Origin: an uncultured Burkholderiales bacterium | GTDB lineage: Bacteria > Pseudomonadota > Gammaproteobacteria > Burkholderiales > Burkholderiaceae_E | Assembly: GCA_903923345.1 (NCBI GenBank) | Contig: CAIXXI010000544.1 | Coordinates: 1 to 24,127, forward strand | Direction of reading: 5' to 3' | DNA length: 24,127 nucleotides | In this document: one piece after another, positions 16,932-24,127 of the stretch | Numbering within the stretch: the first letter of the stretch is position 1 | Layout of the letters: each line of letters starts with the position of its first letter | The notes under the pieces: generated by a model | Told to the model about the DNA's origin: nothing | Database searches by the model: none | The model's input: the letters and a program-made list of their open reading frames with translations, nothing else | Made by a program: the position numbers and the translations under genes

Positions 16932-18646
16932 TGCCGAACTCCTGCCGGAATTGATTGAAAAGCCCCAGAGCCTAGCAGCAAGTCACGCAGCGATTCGATC
17001 GAATCGGCCTGCTCGATCGTCTTGTCCTGGCGCCATCTGAGGATGCGTGGAAAACGCACGGCGATCCCTGACTTGTGGCGCGGCGACAGGGCGATCGCTT
17101 CGAATCCGATCTCGAATACCAACGAGGGCGTGACGCTGCGCACCGGGCCGAAGGATTCGATCGTCGTGCGGCGAATGATGGCATCGACCGCCTTCATCTC
17201 CTCGTCGGTCAGTCCGGAGTAGGCCTTGGCGAACGGGAGCAGACGTGCCTCGGCATCGGGCTGCCGCTCCCACACGGCAAAGGTGTAGTCGCTGTACAGG
17301 CTGGCCCGGCGGCCGTGTCCGCGTTGCGCATAGATCAGGACCGCGTCGACGCTGAACGGATCGAGCTTCCACTTCCACCAGAGACCACCGGCCGTCCGGG
17401 TCCGGCCCACGCCGTAGCTCGAATTGCTGTGTTTGAGCATCAGACCTTCGGCACCGAGACCGCGAGCCGCCTCACGATGCTGCGCCAGCCCGGCCCAGCC
17501 CAACGGGTCGGTGTTCAGCGCGGGCGACAGGCACAGGCGCTGCACCGACCACGGACCCTCCTCGTCGCCCAGGGATTGCACGAGTTGTCTGCGGCGGATC
17601 TGCAGCGGGCGATCGCGCCAGTCCTCGCCGCCCCATTCGAGCAGGTCATAGGCCACGAAGATGACCGGCGTCTGGCGCAGCAGGCTGGCACTGATGCGCT
17701 GGCGTCCGATGCGCTTTTGCAGGGCCGCAAACGGCAGTGGCCGCTGTTGCGTCGCATCCCAGGCCAGCACCTCGCCATCGAGCACCACACCCGAGTCGCC
17801 CAGCCCAGCCTGGCTGACCCATTGCCGCGCAGCCTGTTCGATCTCGGGCAGGCGTTCGGTGAGGAGTTCTTCGCCTCGGGACCAGATCGAGCATCCGCCG
17901 TCGCGCAGCACCAGCTGGGCACGGATGCCGTCCCACTTCCATTCGACCAGCCAGTCAGACGCTGGCCCGAGTTGCGCCGGGTCGTCGGTCAGTGGGTGCG
18001 CCAGAAAAAACGGATACGGATGGCTGCGCTGCTGCGCCCGAGCCTGCGGCGAGTCGATGGGTGAGATCAGTGCGCGAAAGCGATCGGCATCGGGTGCAGT
18101 GCGCGGATCGGTGTAGCCGATCATGCGCTGCGCAAGGGTCTTGTGATCGATGCCGGCGACCTCAGCCAGGGCACGCGCCACCAGCAGCTTCGACACCCCA
18201 ACCCTCAGCCCGCCGGTGATGAGCTTGTTCATCACGAATCGCCCGTTCCAGTCGAGATGGGCCCACCAGCCCAGCAGCCGCTGCGACTGGATATCCGGGT
18301 CGGCATCACGCACAGGCAGCAGCCGCTCGTTCATCCACTCGGCCAGGCCGGTCAGGTCGTCCTCCATGCCGTCGGGCACCAGATGCGCAATCGTCTCGGC
18401 CAGGTCACCGACCGCGGCATAACTCTCCTCGAACAGCCATGCGGGAATGCCGGCTGCGCTGGCGGCCAGTTCACGCAGACGACTCGAGGGCACGAGCTGA
18501 CGCGGCTTGCCGCCCGCCAGAAAATAGACCGCCCAGGCTGCATCCTCGGGCGGCGCGGCCCGCAGGTAGCGCGCCATCGCGTCGACCTTGTGCAGGGTCG
18601 AGGTCGATGCATCGAGCTCCAGATACAGGGCGGCAAATGCCTTCAC
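16928..18646 (-). CDS. ATP-dependent DNA ligase of the ligase-exonuclease-helicase gene set
   Basis: A 572-residue ATP-dependent DNA ligase, which seals nicks using ATP through an enzyme-AMP intermediate. The adenylated lysine is K237 in EWKWDGIR (motif I, 237-242). LDGEVLAW is motif III, EGLMLK is motif IV, and WWKWKLDP is motif V. An N-terminal DNA-binding domain covers about 1-200, and the OB-fold is at the C-terminus. The start GTG overlaps the exonuclease stop (GTGA). Length and neighbours match the bacterial ligases found with an MBL-fold exonuclease and a DEXH helicase. These are thought to act in DNA damage response, apart from the essential NAD-dependent LigA. The helicase partner is about 12.6 kb away here. 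Confidence 0.95.
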   Translation of the reverse strand: MKAFAALYLELDASTSTLHKVDAMARYLRAAPPEDAAWAVYFLAGGKPRQLVPSSRLRELAASAAGIPAWLFEESYAAVGDLAETIAHLVPDGMEDDLTGLAEWMNERLLPVRDADPDIQSQRLLGWWAHLDWNGRFVMNKLITGGLRVGVSKLLVARALAEVAGIDHKTLAQRMIGYTDPRTAPDADRFRALISPIDSPQARAQQRSHPYPFFLAHPLTDDPAQLGPASDWLVEWKWDGIRAQLVLRDGGCSIWSRGEELLTERLPEIEQAARQWVSQAGLGDSGVVLDGEVLAWDATQQRPLPFAALQKRIGRQRISASLLRQTPVIFVAYDLLEWGGEDWRDRPLQIRRRQLVQSLGDEEGPWSVQRLCLSPALNTDPLGWAGLAQHREAARGLGAEGLMLKHSNSSYGVGRTRTAGGLWWKWKLDPFSVDAVLIYAQRGHGRRASLYSDYTFAVWERQPDAEARLLPFAKAYSGLTDEEMKAVDAIIRRTTIESFGPVRSVTPSLVFEIGFEAIALSPRHKSGIAVRFPRILRWRQDKTIEQADSIESLRDLLLGSGAFQSIPAGVRQ

Positions 18647-19632
18647 GCCTCGGCACCCTCCTCGCCGCCGAATTCGGTCTGAAACGACTCGGCCTGCAGG
18701 CCCTGAGATTGCAGCCAGCGCACCATGACCGGCACCTGGCCATGCGTGACCACCACCCGCTGCGCACCACTCGCAGCGATCGCCTGCTGCAGCCCCGGCC
18801 AGTCGGCATGGTCCGACAGCACGAAGCCACGGTCGACGCCGCGGCGTCTGCGTGCGCCGCGCAGGGCCATCCAGCCTGAAGCCAGCGCATCACCCGGGTC
18901 TGGGAAGCGGCGCATCCAGGGGCTACCGGCCACCGAAGGCGGTGCCAGCACCAGCGCACGGCCGAGGCTGGTGCGGTCGTCGACCTCGCTCACCAGACGG
19001 GTCTGCGGCAGGTCGACCCCTGCGGCTCGATAAGCCCGATTCAGCGGCTCGACCGCGCCATGGCAGACGATCGGGCCGATCGAGGCATCGATGCCGGCCA
19101 GAATGCGCTGCGCCTTGCCGAATGAATAGCAATACAGCACGCTGGCCCGGCCGACCTGCGCGTTGTCGTGCCACCAGGCATTGATCGAGTCGAAGACCCG
19201 GGACTGCGGCGCCCAGCGATAGACCGGCAGCCCGAAGGTCGATTCGGTCACGAAGGTGTGGCAGCGCACCGGCTCGAAGGCTGCGCAGGTTCGATCCGAC
19301 TCGACCCGGTAATCGCCGCTGACCACCCAGACTTCGCCGCGATGCTCGATGCGCACCTGCGCCGAGCCCAGCACATGTCCGGCCGGATGCAGTGACACCC
19401 TGACGCCCTGGATGTCGACCGACTCGCCATAGCGAAGCGTCTGCAGATGGATCTCGCCGAGCCGCGCCCGCAGGACACCCTCGCCCGGCGCGGCAGCCAG
19501 ATAGCGCTGATGCCCGGGTCGGGCATGGTCGGCATGGGCATGGGTGATGACTGCGCGATCAACCGACCGCCAGGGATCGACATAGAAATCCCCTGCTTCG
19601 CAGTACAGGCCCTGAGGGCGCAGCCTGAGCAC
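18643..19632 (-). CDS. Ligase-associated exonuclease, metallo-beta-lactamase fold
   Basis: A 329-residue MBL-fold nuclease related to SNM1/Artemis and to CPSF-type enzymes. The metal motif HAHADH is at 31-36. Further hallmarks are HPAGHVLGSAQV, SGDYRVESDRT, TESTFGLP, and SDHADWPGL near the C-terminus. Family members are expected to trim DNA ends before ligation. The start is GTG with GAGGGG upstream, and the stop TGA of the preceding cardiolipin synthase gene falls within this ribosome site. Its own stop overlaps the ligase start, so the two are translated together. Confidence 0.94.
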   Translation of the reverse strand: MLRLRPQGLYCEAGDFYVDPWRSVDRAVITHAHADHARPGHQRYLAAAPGEGVLRARLGEIHLQTLRYGESVDIQGVRVSLHPAGHVLGSAQVRIEHRGEVWVVSGDYRVESDRTCAAFEPVRCHTFVTESTFGLPVYRWAPQSRVFDSINAWWHDNAQVGRASVLYCYSFGKAQRILAGIDASIGPIVCHGAVEPLNRAYRAAGVDLPQTRLVSEVDDRTSLGRALVLAPPSVAGSPWMRRFPDPGDALASGWMALRGARRRRGVDRGFVLSDHADWPGLQQAIAASGAQRVVVTHGQVPVMVRWLQSQGLQAESFQTEFGGEEGAEA

Positions 19633-19644
19633 GACCGTCGCCCC

Positions 19645-20805
19645 TCAGAAACGCTGACGCTCGCCGGACACCAGCACGCCCAGGCGCAGCAGGCCGTAGG
19701 CCAACCATCCCCAGGCGCGCTGGTACAGCGGCCGATGGCGCGGTTCGTCGGCCGCGATCGGCAGGCCGCCTTCATGGATGACGTGCACGATGCGATCACG
19801 CAGTTCGGCAGCAAAGCCTGCGTCGCGGATCACCAGATTGGCTTCGCGCGCCAGCAGCAGTGAAAAGGGATCGATGTTCGAGGAGCCGACCGTGGCCCAG
19901 TCATCGATCACCGCCACCTTGGCATGCAGGAAACTGCGGTGATACTCGAAGACGTCGATGCCGCTGGCCATCAGCGACTCGTACAGGGCCTGGGCAGCCC
20001 GATGCGGCAGGATGTATTCAACCCGTCCCTGAAGCAGGAGCTGAACCTTCACACCCCGCCGAGATGCTTCGCGCAGGGCGCGTCGAAACCGACGGCCTGG
20101 AAAGAAATAGGCATTGGCGATCAGCACTTCGTTGCGAGCCCGTCCGATCGCCTGGAGATAGGCGCGCTCGATCTCGCGGCGATGCGCCAGATTGTCTCGC
20201 AGCGCAAGATAGGCCCCCTCGCGGCGGCGCCGGAAGCGCAGCGCCAGTGCGCGAGCCTGATCGAGCCCGGCATTGACCGTGCGCTGCAAGGGCCGGTTCG
20301 CAAGATGCGCCCAGAGCAGCTGCATCTCGGCCTGCACGGTCTGCGCAATCGACCCGCCGACCTGAACGGCGTAATCGAGCCGCGGGTGCTCGAGCTCGCC
20401 ATGGTTCGGATCCCAGTGGTCGTCGAGCACGTTGATGCCGCCGATGAAGGCGGTCTGGCCGTCGATGCAGGCCAGCTTGCGGTGCAGGCGCCGCAGTCTG
20501 TCACGACTCGGCCAGATCGAGCGCGGCATGGGCGCGTAGACCTGAACCTGCACACCGGCATCGCTCAGGGTCCGGGCGATGGGCGCAGGCAATGGACCCG
20601 TACCGAACCCATCCACCACCAGATGCACGCTCACGCCACGCCGGGCTGCGCCCGCCAGTGCCTCAGCCACCCGCTGCCCGGTCGGGTCATCGGAAAAAAT
20701 GTAGGTCTCGAGCCAGACTTCGCGACCCGCCCGATCAATCGCGTCGATCAACGCCGGGAAATACTCCGCCCCGGACTGAAGCAACTGGACGGGGAGCGGC
20801 GGCAT
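19645..20805 (-). CDS. clsB: Cardiolipin synthase-like phospholipase D protein (ClsB type)
   Basis: A 386-residue phospholipase D superfamily protein with two complete HKD motifs: H108-R-K110-x4-D115 and H294-A-K296-x4-D301, each followed by the usual Gly/Ser residues (FIGGINVLDD, VGSSNIDPFS). There are no N-terminal transmembrane helices, which fits ClsB (YbhO) rather than ClsA. ClsB makes cardiolipin from phosphatidylglycerol and another phospholipid at the inner membrane. The endonuclease/exonuclease/phosphatase gene two genes upstream matches E. coli ybhP, which adjoins clsB in that species. The symbol is assigned by similarity and context. Confidence 0.88.
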   Translation of the reverse strand: MPPLPVQLLQSGAEYFPALIDAIDRAGREVWLETYIFSDDPTGQRVAEALAGAARRGVSVHLVVDGFGTGPLPAPIARTLSDAGVQVQVYAPMPRSIWPSRDRLRRLHRKLACIDGQTAFIGGINVLDDHWDPNHGELEHPRLDYAVQVGGSIAQTVQAEMQLLWAHLANRPLQRTVNAGLDQARALALRFRRRREGAYLALRDNLAHRREIERAYLQAIGRARNEVLIANAYFFPGRRFRRALREASRRGVKVQLLLQGRVEYILPHRAAQALYESLMASGIDVFEYHRSFLHAKVAVIDDWATVGSSNIDPFSLLLAREANLVIRDAGFAAELRDRIVHVIHEGGLPIAADEPRHRPLYQRAWGWLAYGLLRLGVLVSGERQRF

Positions 20806-20814
20806 CGATTCCGA

Positions 20815-21519
20815 TCAGAACCGGTAGCCGATGCCCAGCGTGAGGTTCATCGATTCCGGCTTGAACCGGTCGGTGTAACGGAAGGTCACGCCGTTGTCCA
20901 CGACTGTCACAGTGACATCCTTGCGGCCATAGAGCGTCTGGTGAAACTGCGCAAAGCCGTAGAAGTTCGAGCCGAAGGCGTACTGCGCGCCAATGCCCCA
21001 GAGGAATCCGCTGTATCCGGTCGAGGCGCTGTAACGATCCGCCCAGTAGGGCCGTGTAAACACGTATTCACCGCTGGTCCAGCCATAGCCGATCCGGCCA
21101 TACACCATCGCCGAATCGCCCAGACGCATCCCGGGCTCGATCACCAGGCCCCAGGAGTTCTTGAGCGTCATCGAGACGGTGTCATTGACCTCATTCAGAT
21201 TGAAGGGTGAGTTCTGCGTGGTAGTGCCGGCCTTCTGGTTGCCCAGAATGTAAAAGCCCAATGCGCGCACTGAAAATCCGTTGAAGTCCCAGCCGTAGCC
21301 TGCCGAGAGCTCACCGACAGTGCTCTGGTCTTCGGGCTTGACATTGAACCAGCCGGTGAAGTCGATTTCGGTCCTCGATTTGGCGAGCGCCCCCGCACCC
21401 TGAACGAAGCCTCCGGCAAAGCCCACCGGACTGTCCGGGCCGGCAAACGCAGGTGCACACACGGCGCTGGCCAGCACGGCGCTGGCGACGAGACAGGACG
21501 ATCGAAGGGCTTGGGTCAT
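20815..21519 (-). CDS. Predicted outer-membrane beta-barrel protein
   Basis: A 234-residue exported protein. The signal peptide is residues 1-26 (ending APAFA before GPDS). The body alternates polar and hydrophobic residues with many Gly, Tyr and Trp (GYGWDFNGFSVRALGFY, RIGYGWTSGEYVF). The last residues GIGYRF end in Phe, the usual signal for outer-membrane insertion by BAM. Size suits an 8- to 10-strand barrel. ATG at 21519 gives a clean signal peptide and has GGAG upstream; a longer in-frame start would add 24 residues before it. I cannot place it in a named family. It lies 9 bases before the ClsB gene, probably in one transcript. Confidence 0.82.
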   Translation of the reverse strand: MTQALRSSCLVASAVLASAVCAPAFAGPDSPVGFAGGFVQGAGALAKSRTEIDFTGWFNVKPEDQSTVGELSAGYGWDFNGFSVRALGFYILGNQKAGTTTQNSPFNLNEVNDTVSMTLKNSWGLVIEPGMRLGDSAMVYGRIGYGWTSGEYVFTRPYWADRYSASTGYSGFLWGIGAQYAFGSNFYGFAQFHQTLYGRKDVTVTVVDNGVTFRYTDRFKPESMNLTLGIGYRF

Positions 21520-21587
21520 GTGAGAGGTCTCCGAAGATGGGTGTGTTGAGCAGGCCGTTGCAAGGCTGAGCGCCCTCAATTGACTTG

Positions 21588-22367
21588 TCAAACCGTCAGG
21601 TTGAAGTCGGCCACCAGTGGCGCATGGTCAGACAGCCGCGCCCAGGCCGGCCCGCGCAGCACATCGGCCCGCTGCAATTCGAAGCCTCTCTGGTAGATGC
21701 GATCCATGCGCAGCCACGGCACCAAGGCCGGGTAAGTCCGCGCCGAACCCATCACCTCGCTCACCTGAAGCGGCTCGGTCAGTCGGTGGCTGAGCCGGTC
21801 ACGCCAGTCGTTGAAGTCGCCGGCGATCAGCAAGGGCGCGCGCTGCGGCACTTCGCGCAGGATCCAGTCGACCAGGGCGTCGGCCTGACGCTCCCGACTG
21901 CGGGCGAGCAATCCGAAATGGATCACGAAACAGTGCACATTGCGCCGGCCGATCCGGATCACGCAATGCAGCACGCCGCGCTTTTCCAGAGCATGGTCTG
22001 AAAAATCGCGATTCTCGCGTCGCACGATCGGAAAGCGCGACAGCAGCGCGTTGCCATGATGCCCGTGCAGGTAGTTGGCATTGCGCCCATACGCCGACTC
22101 GAAGGTGTGCTTGAGCCCTGGCGATCGGGCCAGATACTGCTCCTGCGGCTCACCCGGCCACTGCTCGAAGCGGGCGGCGTTGCGGTCATTCTTGCCCTGC
22201 ACTTCCTGCAGGAAAATCAGATCGGCATCGAGTTCGTGCAGGCGATTGCGCAGCCCGTGCACGCTGGGGACGCGTCGGATGCCGAACAGATCGCGAATCA
22301 CCCCCTTGTGGATGTTGTAGGTCGCAACCCTCACCCCGGGGCGGGTGGGCTCGGCGGCGTCGGTCAT
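21588..22367 (-). CDS. Endonuclease/exonuclease/phosphatase family protein (YbhP-like)
   Basis: A 259-residue single-domain protein of the DNase I-like superfamily. Metal and catalytic residues are visible: N18 in ATYNIHKG, E55 in FLQEVQ, H150 in FVIHFGL, D184 and N186 in AGDFND, and D247-H248 in LSDHAP. No signal peptide is seen. Members act on DNA, RNA or phospho-lipid headgroups, and the substrate here is unknown. Its ATG overlaps the NudB stop (ATGA). Proximity to a ClsB gene recalls E. coli ybhP-ybhO and hints at a membrane-lipid role rather than DNA repair; this is inference. Confidence 0.9.
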   Translation of the reverse strand: MTDAAEPTRPGVRVATYNIHKGVIRDLFGIRRVPSVHGLRNRLHELDADLIFLQEVQGKNDRNAARFEQWPGEPQEQYLARSPGLKHTFESAYGRNANYLHGHHGNALLSRFPIVRRENRDFSDHALEKRGVLHCVIRIGRRNVHCFVIHFGLLARSRERQADALVDWILREVPQRAPLLIAGDFNDWRDRLSHRLTEPLQVSEVMGSARTYPALVPWLRMDRIYQRGFELQRADVLRGPAWARLSDHAPLVADFNLTV

Positions 22368-22810
22368 CCCGGCAACCGTGTTGGCAGCCGACGAATCGCC
22401 TCGACATTGGTCGGCGAAAAACAGCGCTGGGCCGCCTCATCCCAGGGCAGCCACTGATACTGCAGGTGCTCGCGCGGCGCGATGCGCACCGGCTCGATGG
22501 CCGGCAGGCACAGGCTGAACACATGCTCGGTGTTGTGGGTCACGCCCTCGGGATAGCGCCCGCGCCAGTGCGAGTAGATCTCGTAGCGGTTCTGTTGACC
22601 CCAGTCGGTCAGCACGAAGCGCGACGCATCGATTCCGGTCTCTTCCAGCACCTCGCGCCGACAGGTGAGTTCGAGCGGCTCATCGATCGCATCCTTGCTG
22701 CCAGTCACTGATTGCCAGAAGCCGGGACGGTCGGCGCGCTCGAGCAGCAGGACCTGAAGGTCCTGTGTGTGAATCACCACCAGAACCGATTCGGGAATCT
22801 TGCTGCCCAT
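22364..22810 (-). CDS. nudB: Dihydroneopterin triphosphate diphosphatase (Nudix)
   Basis: A 148-residue Nudix hydrolase that would remove pyrophosphate from dihydroneopterin triphosphate in folate synthesis. The start KIPESVLVVIHT and FWQSVTGS match NudB. The Nudix box runs from G37 to I60 with REVLEETGI. Six residues rather than five separate G37 from E44, which I believe is common in betaproteobacterial NudB. VTHNTEHVFSL and YQWLPWDEA are further NudB-like stretches. ATG at 22810 is preferred; a frame from TTG at 22834 adds eight residues. It follows aspS by about 60 bases, a common arrangement, and overlaps the next gene by ATGA. Confidence 0.9.
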   Translation of the reverse strand: MGSKIPESVLVVIHTQDLQVLLLERADRPGFWQSVTGSKDAIDEPLELTCRREVLEETGIDASRFVLTDWGQQNRYEIYSHWRGRYPEGVTHNTEHVFSLCLPAIEPVRIAPREHLQYQWLPWDEAAQRCFSPTNVEAIRRLPTRLPG

Positions 22811-22871
22811 GCGTGCCCCGCTGATTGGATGCAATGCTGCCCGTGAACTTCAGGCGTGCAGGATGCCCTGC

Positions 22872-24127
22872 TCAGGCCTTGGCCTCGGGCATGCGCAGGC
22901 GGATGTGCAACTCGCGCAACTGCTTTTCGTCGACCGGTGACGGCGCCTGCGTGAGCAGATCCTGGGCCCGCTGGGTCTTCGGGAAAGCGATCACATCCCG
23001 GATCGATTCAGCGCCGGCCATCATGGTGACGATGCGATCAAGGCCGAAGGCGATACCGCCATGAGGCGGCGCGCCGTACTGCAAGGCATCGAGCAGGAAG
23101 CCGAATTTGGCGCGCGCTTCCTCGGCATTGATGTTCAGCGCCCGGAAGACCTTGGACTGGACCTCTTCGCGATGGATCCGCACCGAGCCGCCGCCGATCT
23201 CCCAGCCATTGAGCACCATGTCGTAGGCCTTGGCCACGCATCGGCCCGGGTCGGTGCTCATGAAATCTTCATGGCCGTCCTTGGGTGCGGTGAAGGGATG
23301 GTGAACCGCGACCCAGCGATCGTCTTCCTTGTCGTACTCGAACATCGGGAAGTCGACCACCCACAGAGGCCTCCAGGCATCCTCGAAGAGCCCCTGGCGA
23401 CGACCGAAGTCGGAGTGTCCGATGCGAACACGCAGGGCGCCGATCGCATCGTTGACCACCTTGGCGGTGTCGGCACCGAAGAAGATGATGTCGCCGTTGG
23501 CCGCACCGGTTCGCTCGAGAACGGCTGCCAGCGCGGCATCATGGATGTTCTTGACGATCGGCGACTGAAGGCCCTCGCGGCCTTTGGAGACCTCGTTGAC
23601 CTTGATGTAGGCCAGGCCCTTGGCGCCATAGATGGCCACGAACTGGGTGTAGGCGTCGATTTCGCTGCGGGTGATTTCGGCACCGCCCGGCACGCGCAGG
23701 CCCACCACCCGGCCGCCCTCCATCTGGGCTGCACCCGAGAACACCTTGAAGTCGACATCGCGCATGACATCGGTGAGGTCGGTGAACTGCAGTTTCACCC
23801 GCAGATCCGGCTTGTCGGAGCCGTACAGGCGCATCGCTTCGGAATACGCCATGGTCGGGACCGGAGACGGCAGCTCGACACCCTGCACCGAGCGAAAGAC
23901 CGTGCGGATCATTTCTTCGAAGATCGCCCGGATCTCGACTTCATCCAGGAACGAGGTCTCGCAGTCGATCTGGGTGAACTCGGGCTGACGGTCGGCACGC
24001 AGGTCTTCGTCGCGAAAACACTTGGTGATCTGGTAATAACGATCGAAGCCCGAGACCATCAGGAGCTGCTTGAACAGCTGCGGGCTTTGCGGCAGCGCGA
24101 AGAACTGCCCGGCATTGACCCGGGACG
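22872..24127 (-). CDS. aspS: Aspartyl-tRNA synthetase, 5' end missing
   Basis: This is the C-terminal 417 or so residues of a class II synthetase; the frame stays open past the right edge, where it reads NAGQFFALPQSPQLFKQLLM. Motif 2 is FRDEDLRADRQPEFTQID, including the class II arginine. The bacterial GAD insertion domain follows, and motif 3 is GIAFGLDRIVTMM near the C-terminus. It charges tRNA with aspartate. Whether it is strict for tRNA-Asp or also charges tRNA-Asn depends on N-terminal residues outside this window. The stop lies about 60 bases before nudB. Confidence 0.97.
   Translation of the reverse strand, partial: SRVNAGQFFALPQSPQLFKQLLMVSGFDRYYQITKCFRDEDLRADRQPEFTQIDCETSFLDEVEIRAIFEEMIRTVFRSVQGVELPSPVPTMAYSEAMRLYGSDKPDLRVKLQFTDLTDVMRDVDFKVFSGAAQMEGGRVVGLRVPGGAEITRSEIDAYTQFVAIYGAKGLAYIKVNEVSKGREGLQSPIVKNIHDAALAAVLERTGAANGDIIFFGADTAKVVNDAIGALRVRIGHSDFGRRQGLFEDAWRPLWVVDFPMFEYDKEDDRWVAVHHPFTAPKDGHEDFMSTDPGRCVAKAYDMVLNGWEIGGGSVRIHREEVQSKVFRALNINAEEARAKFGFLLDALQYGAPPHGGIAFGLDRIVTMMAGAESIRDVIAFPKTQRAQDLLTQAPSPVDEKQLRELHIRLRMPEAKA

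Noticed and set aside
15300..16958. A 552-codon open frame on the plus strand opposite DUF429 and the lipoprotein
   Set aside because: Both minus-strand genes have family motifs or a lipobox and correct spacing. The plus frame shows no motif, and its composition is typical of an antisense shadow.

Overview
The window is GC-rich, densely packed bacterial chromosome with many ATGA/GTGA gene overlaps. The aspS-nudB-endonuclease-cardiolipin synthase neighbourhood, the family 5 peptide-type ABC transporter, and the acyl-CoA dehydrogenase and thiolase genes point to a betaproteobacterium, probably Burkholderiales. This is inferred from gene content and protein likeness; there is no rRNA in the window. 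I see no tRNA, rRNA, CRISPR array, transposase or integrase, and no gene-free stretch longer than 300 bases.

Layout. (1) 1-1648: the end of a FOXRED1-like FAD oxidoreductase (+) converges on a short-chain dehydrogenase fold protein (-). The second protein carries the motif set of halohydrin dehalogenases instead of an NAD(P)-binding glycine motif. (2) 1732-4302: a ligase-associated DEXH-box helicase (-). (3) 4323-10022: a complete ABC importer operon (-), in the order permease, permease, binding protein, ATPase, ATPase. Its upstream region (10023-10241) holds an extended -10 promoter candidate, a perfect 18-bp palindrome and a short leader reading frame ending just before the first permease start. 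(4) 10242-12641: two acyl-CoA dehydrogenases in tandem (+). (5) 12642-13970: a Fic-family AMP-transferase gene with a C-terminal winged helix. It is preceded by an AT-rich region with four symmetric GGGTAA half-sites and followed by a strong bidirectional terminator. (6) 13971-16931: thiolase, DUF429 RNase H-like protein and a lipoprotein (all -). (7) 16928-19632: ATP-dependent DNA ligase and MBL-fold exonuclease (-). (8) 19645-24127: ClsB-type cardiolipin synthase, outer-membrane beta-barrel protein, endonuclease/exonuclease/phosphatase protein, NudB and the 3' part of aspS (all -).

How the genes fit together. The exonuclease, ligase and helicase belong to one known DNA-repair gene set. Here exonuclease-ligase and helicase keep their strand and order but lie about 12.6 kb apart, with the transporter, fatty-acid and Fic genes between them, and no PdeM phosphoesterase gene follows the helicase. 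The two acyl-CoA dehydrogenases and the thiolase fit acyl-CoA catabolism. Fic looks like an independent cargo gene. The points most worth testing are the halohydrin dehalogenase candidate, the Fic operator array with its possible autoregulation, the split repair cluster with a lipoprotein coupled to the ligase gene, and the leader architecture of the transporter operon.
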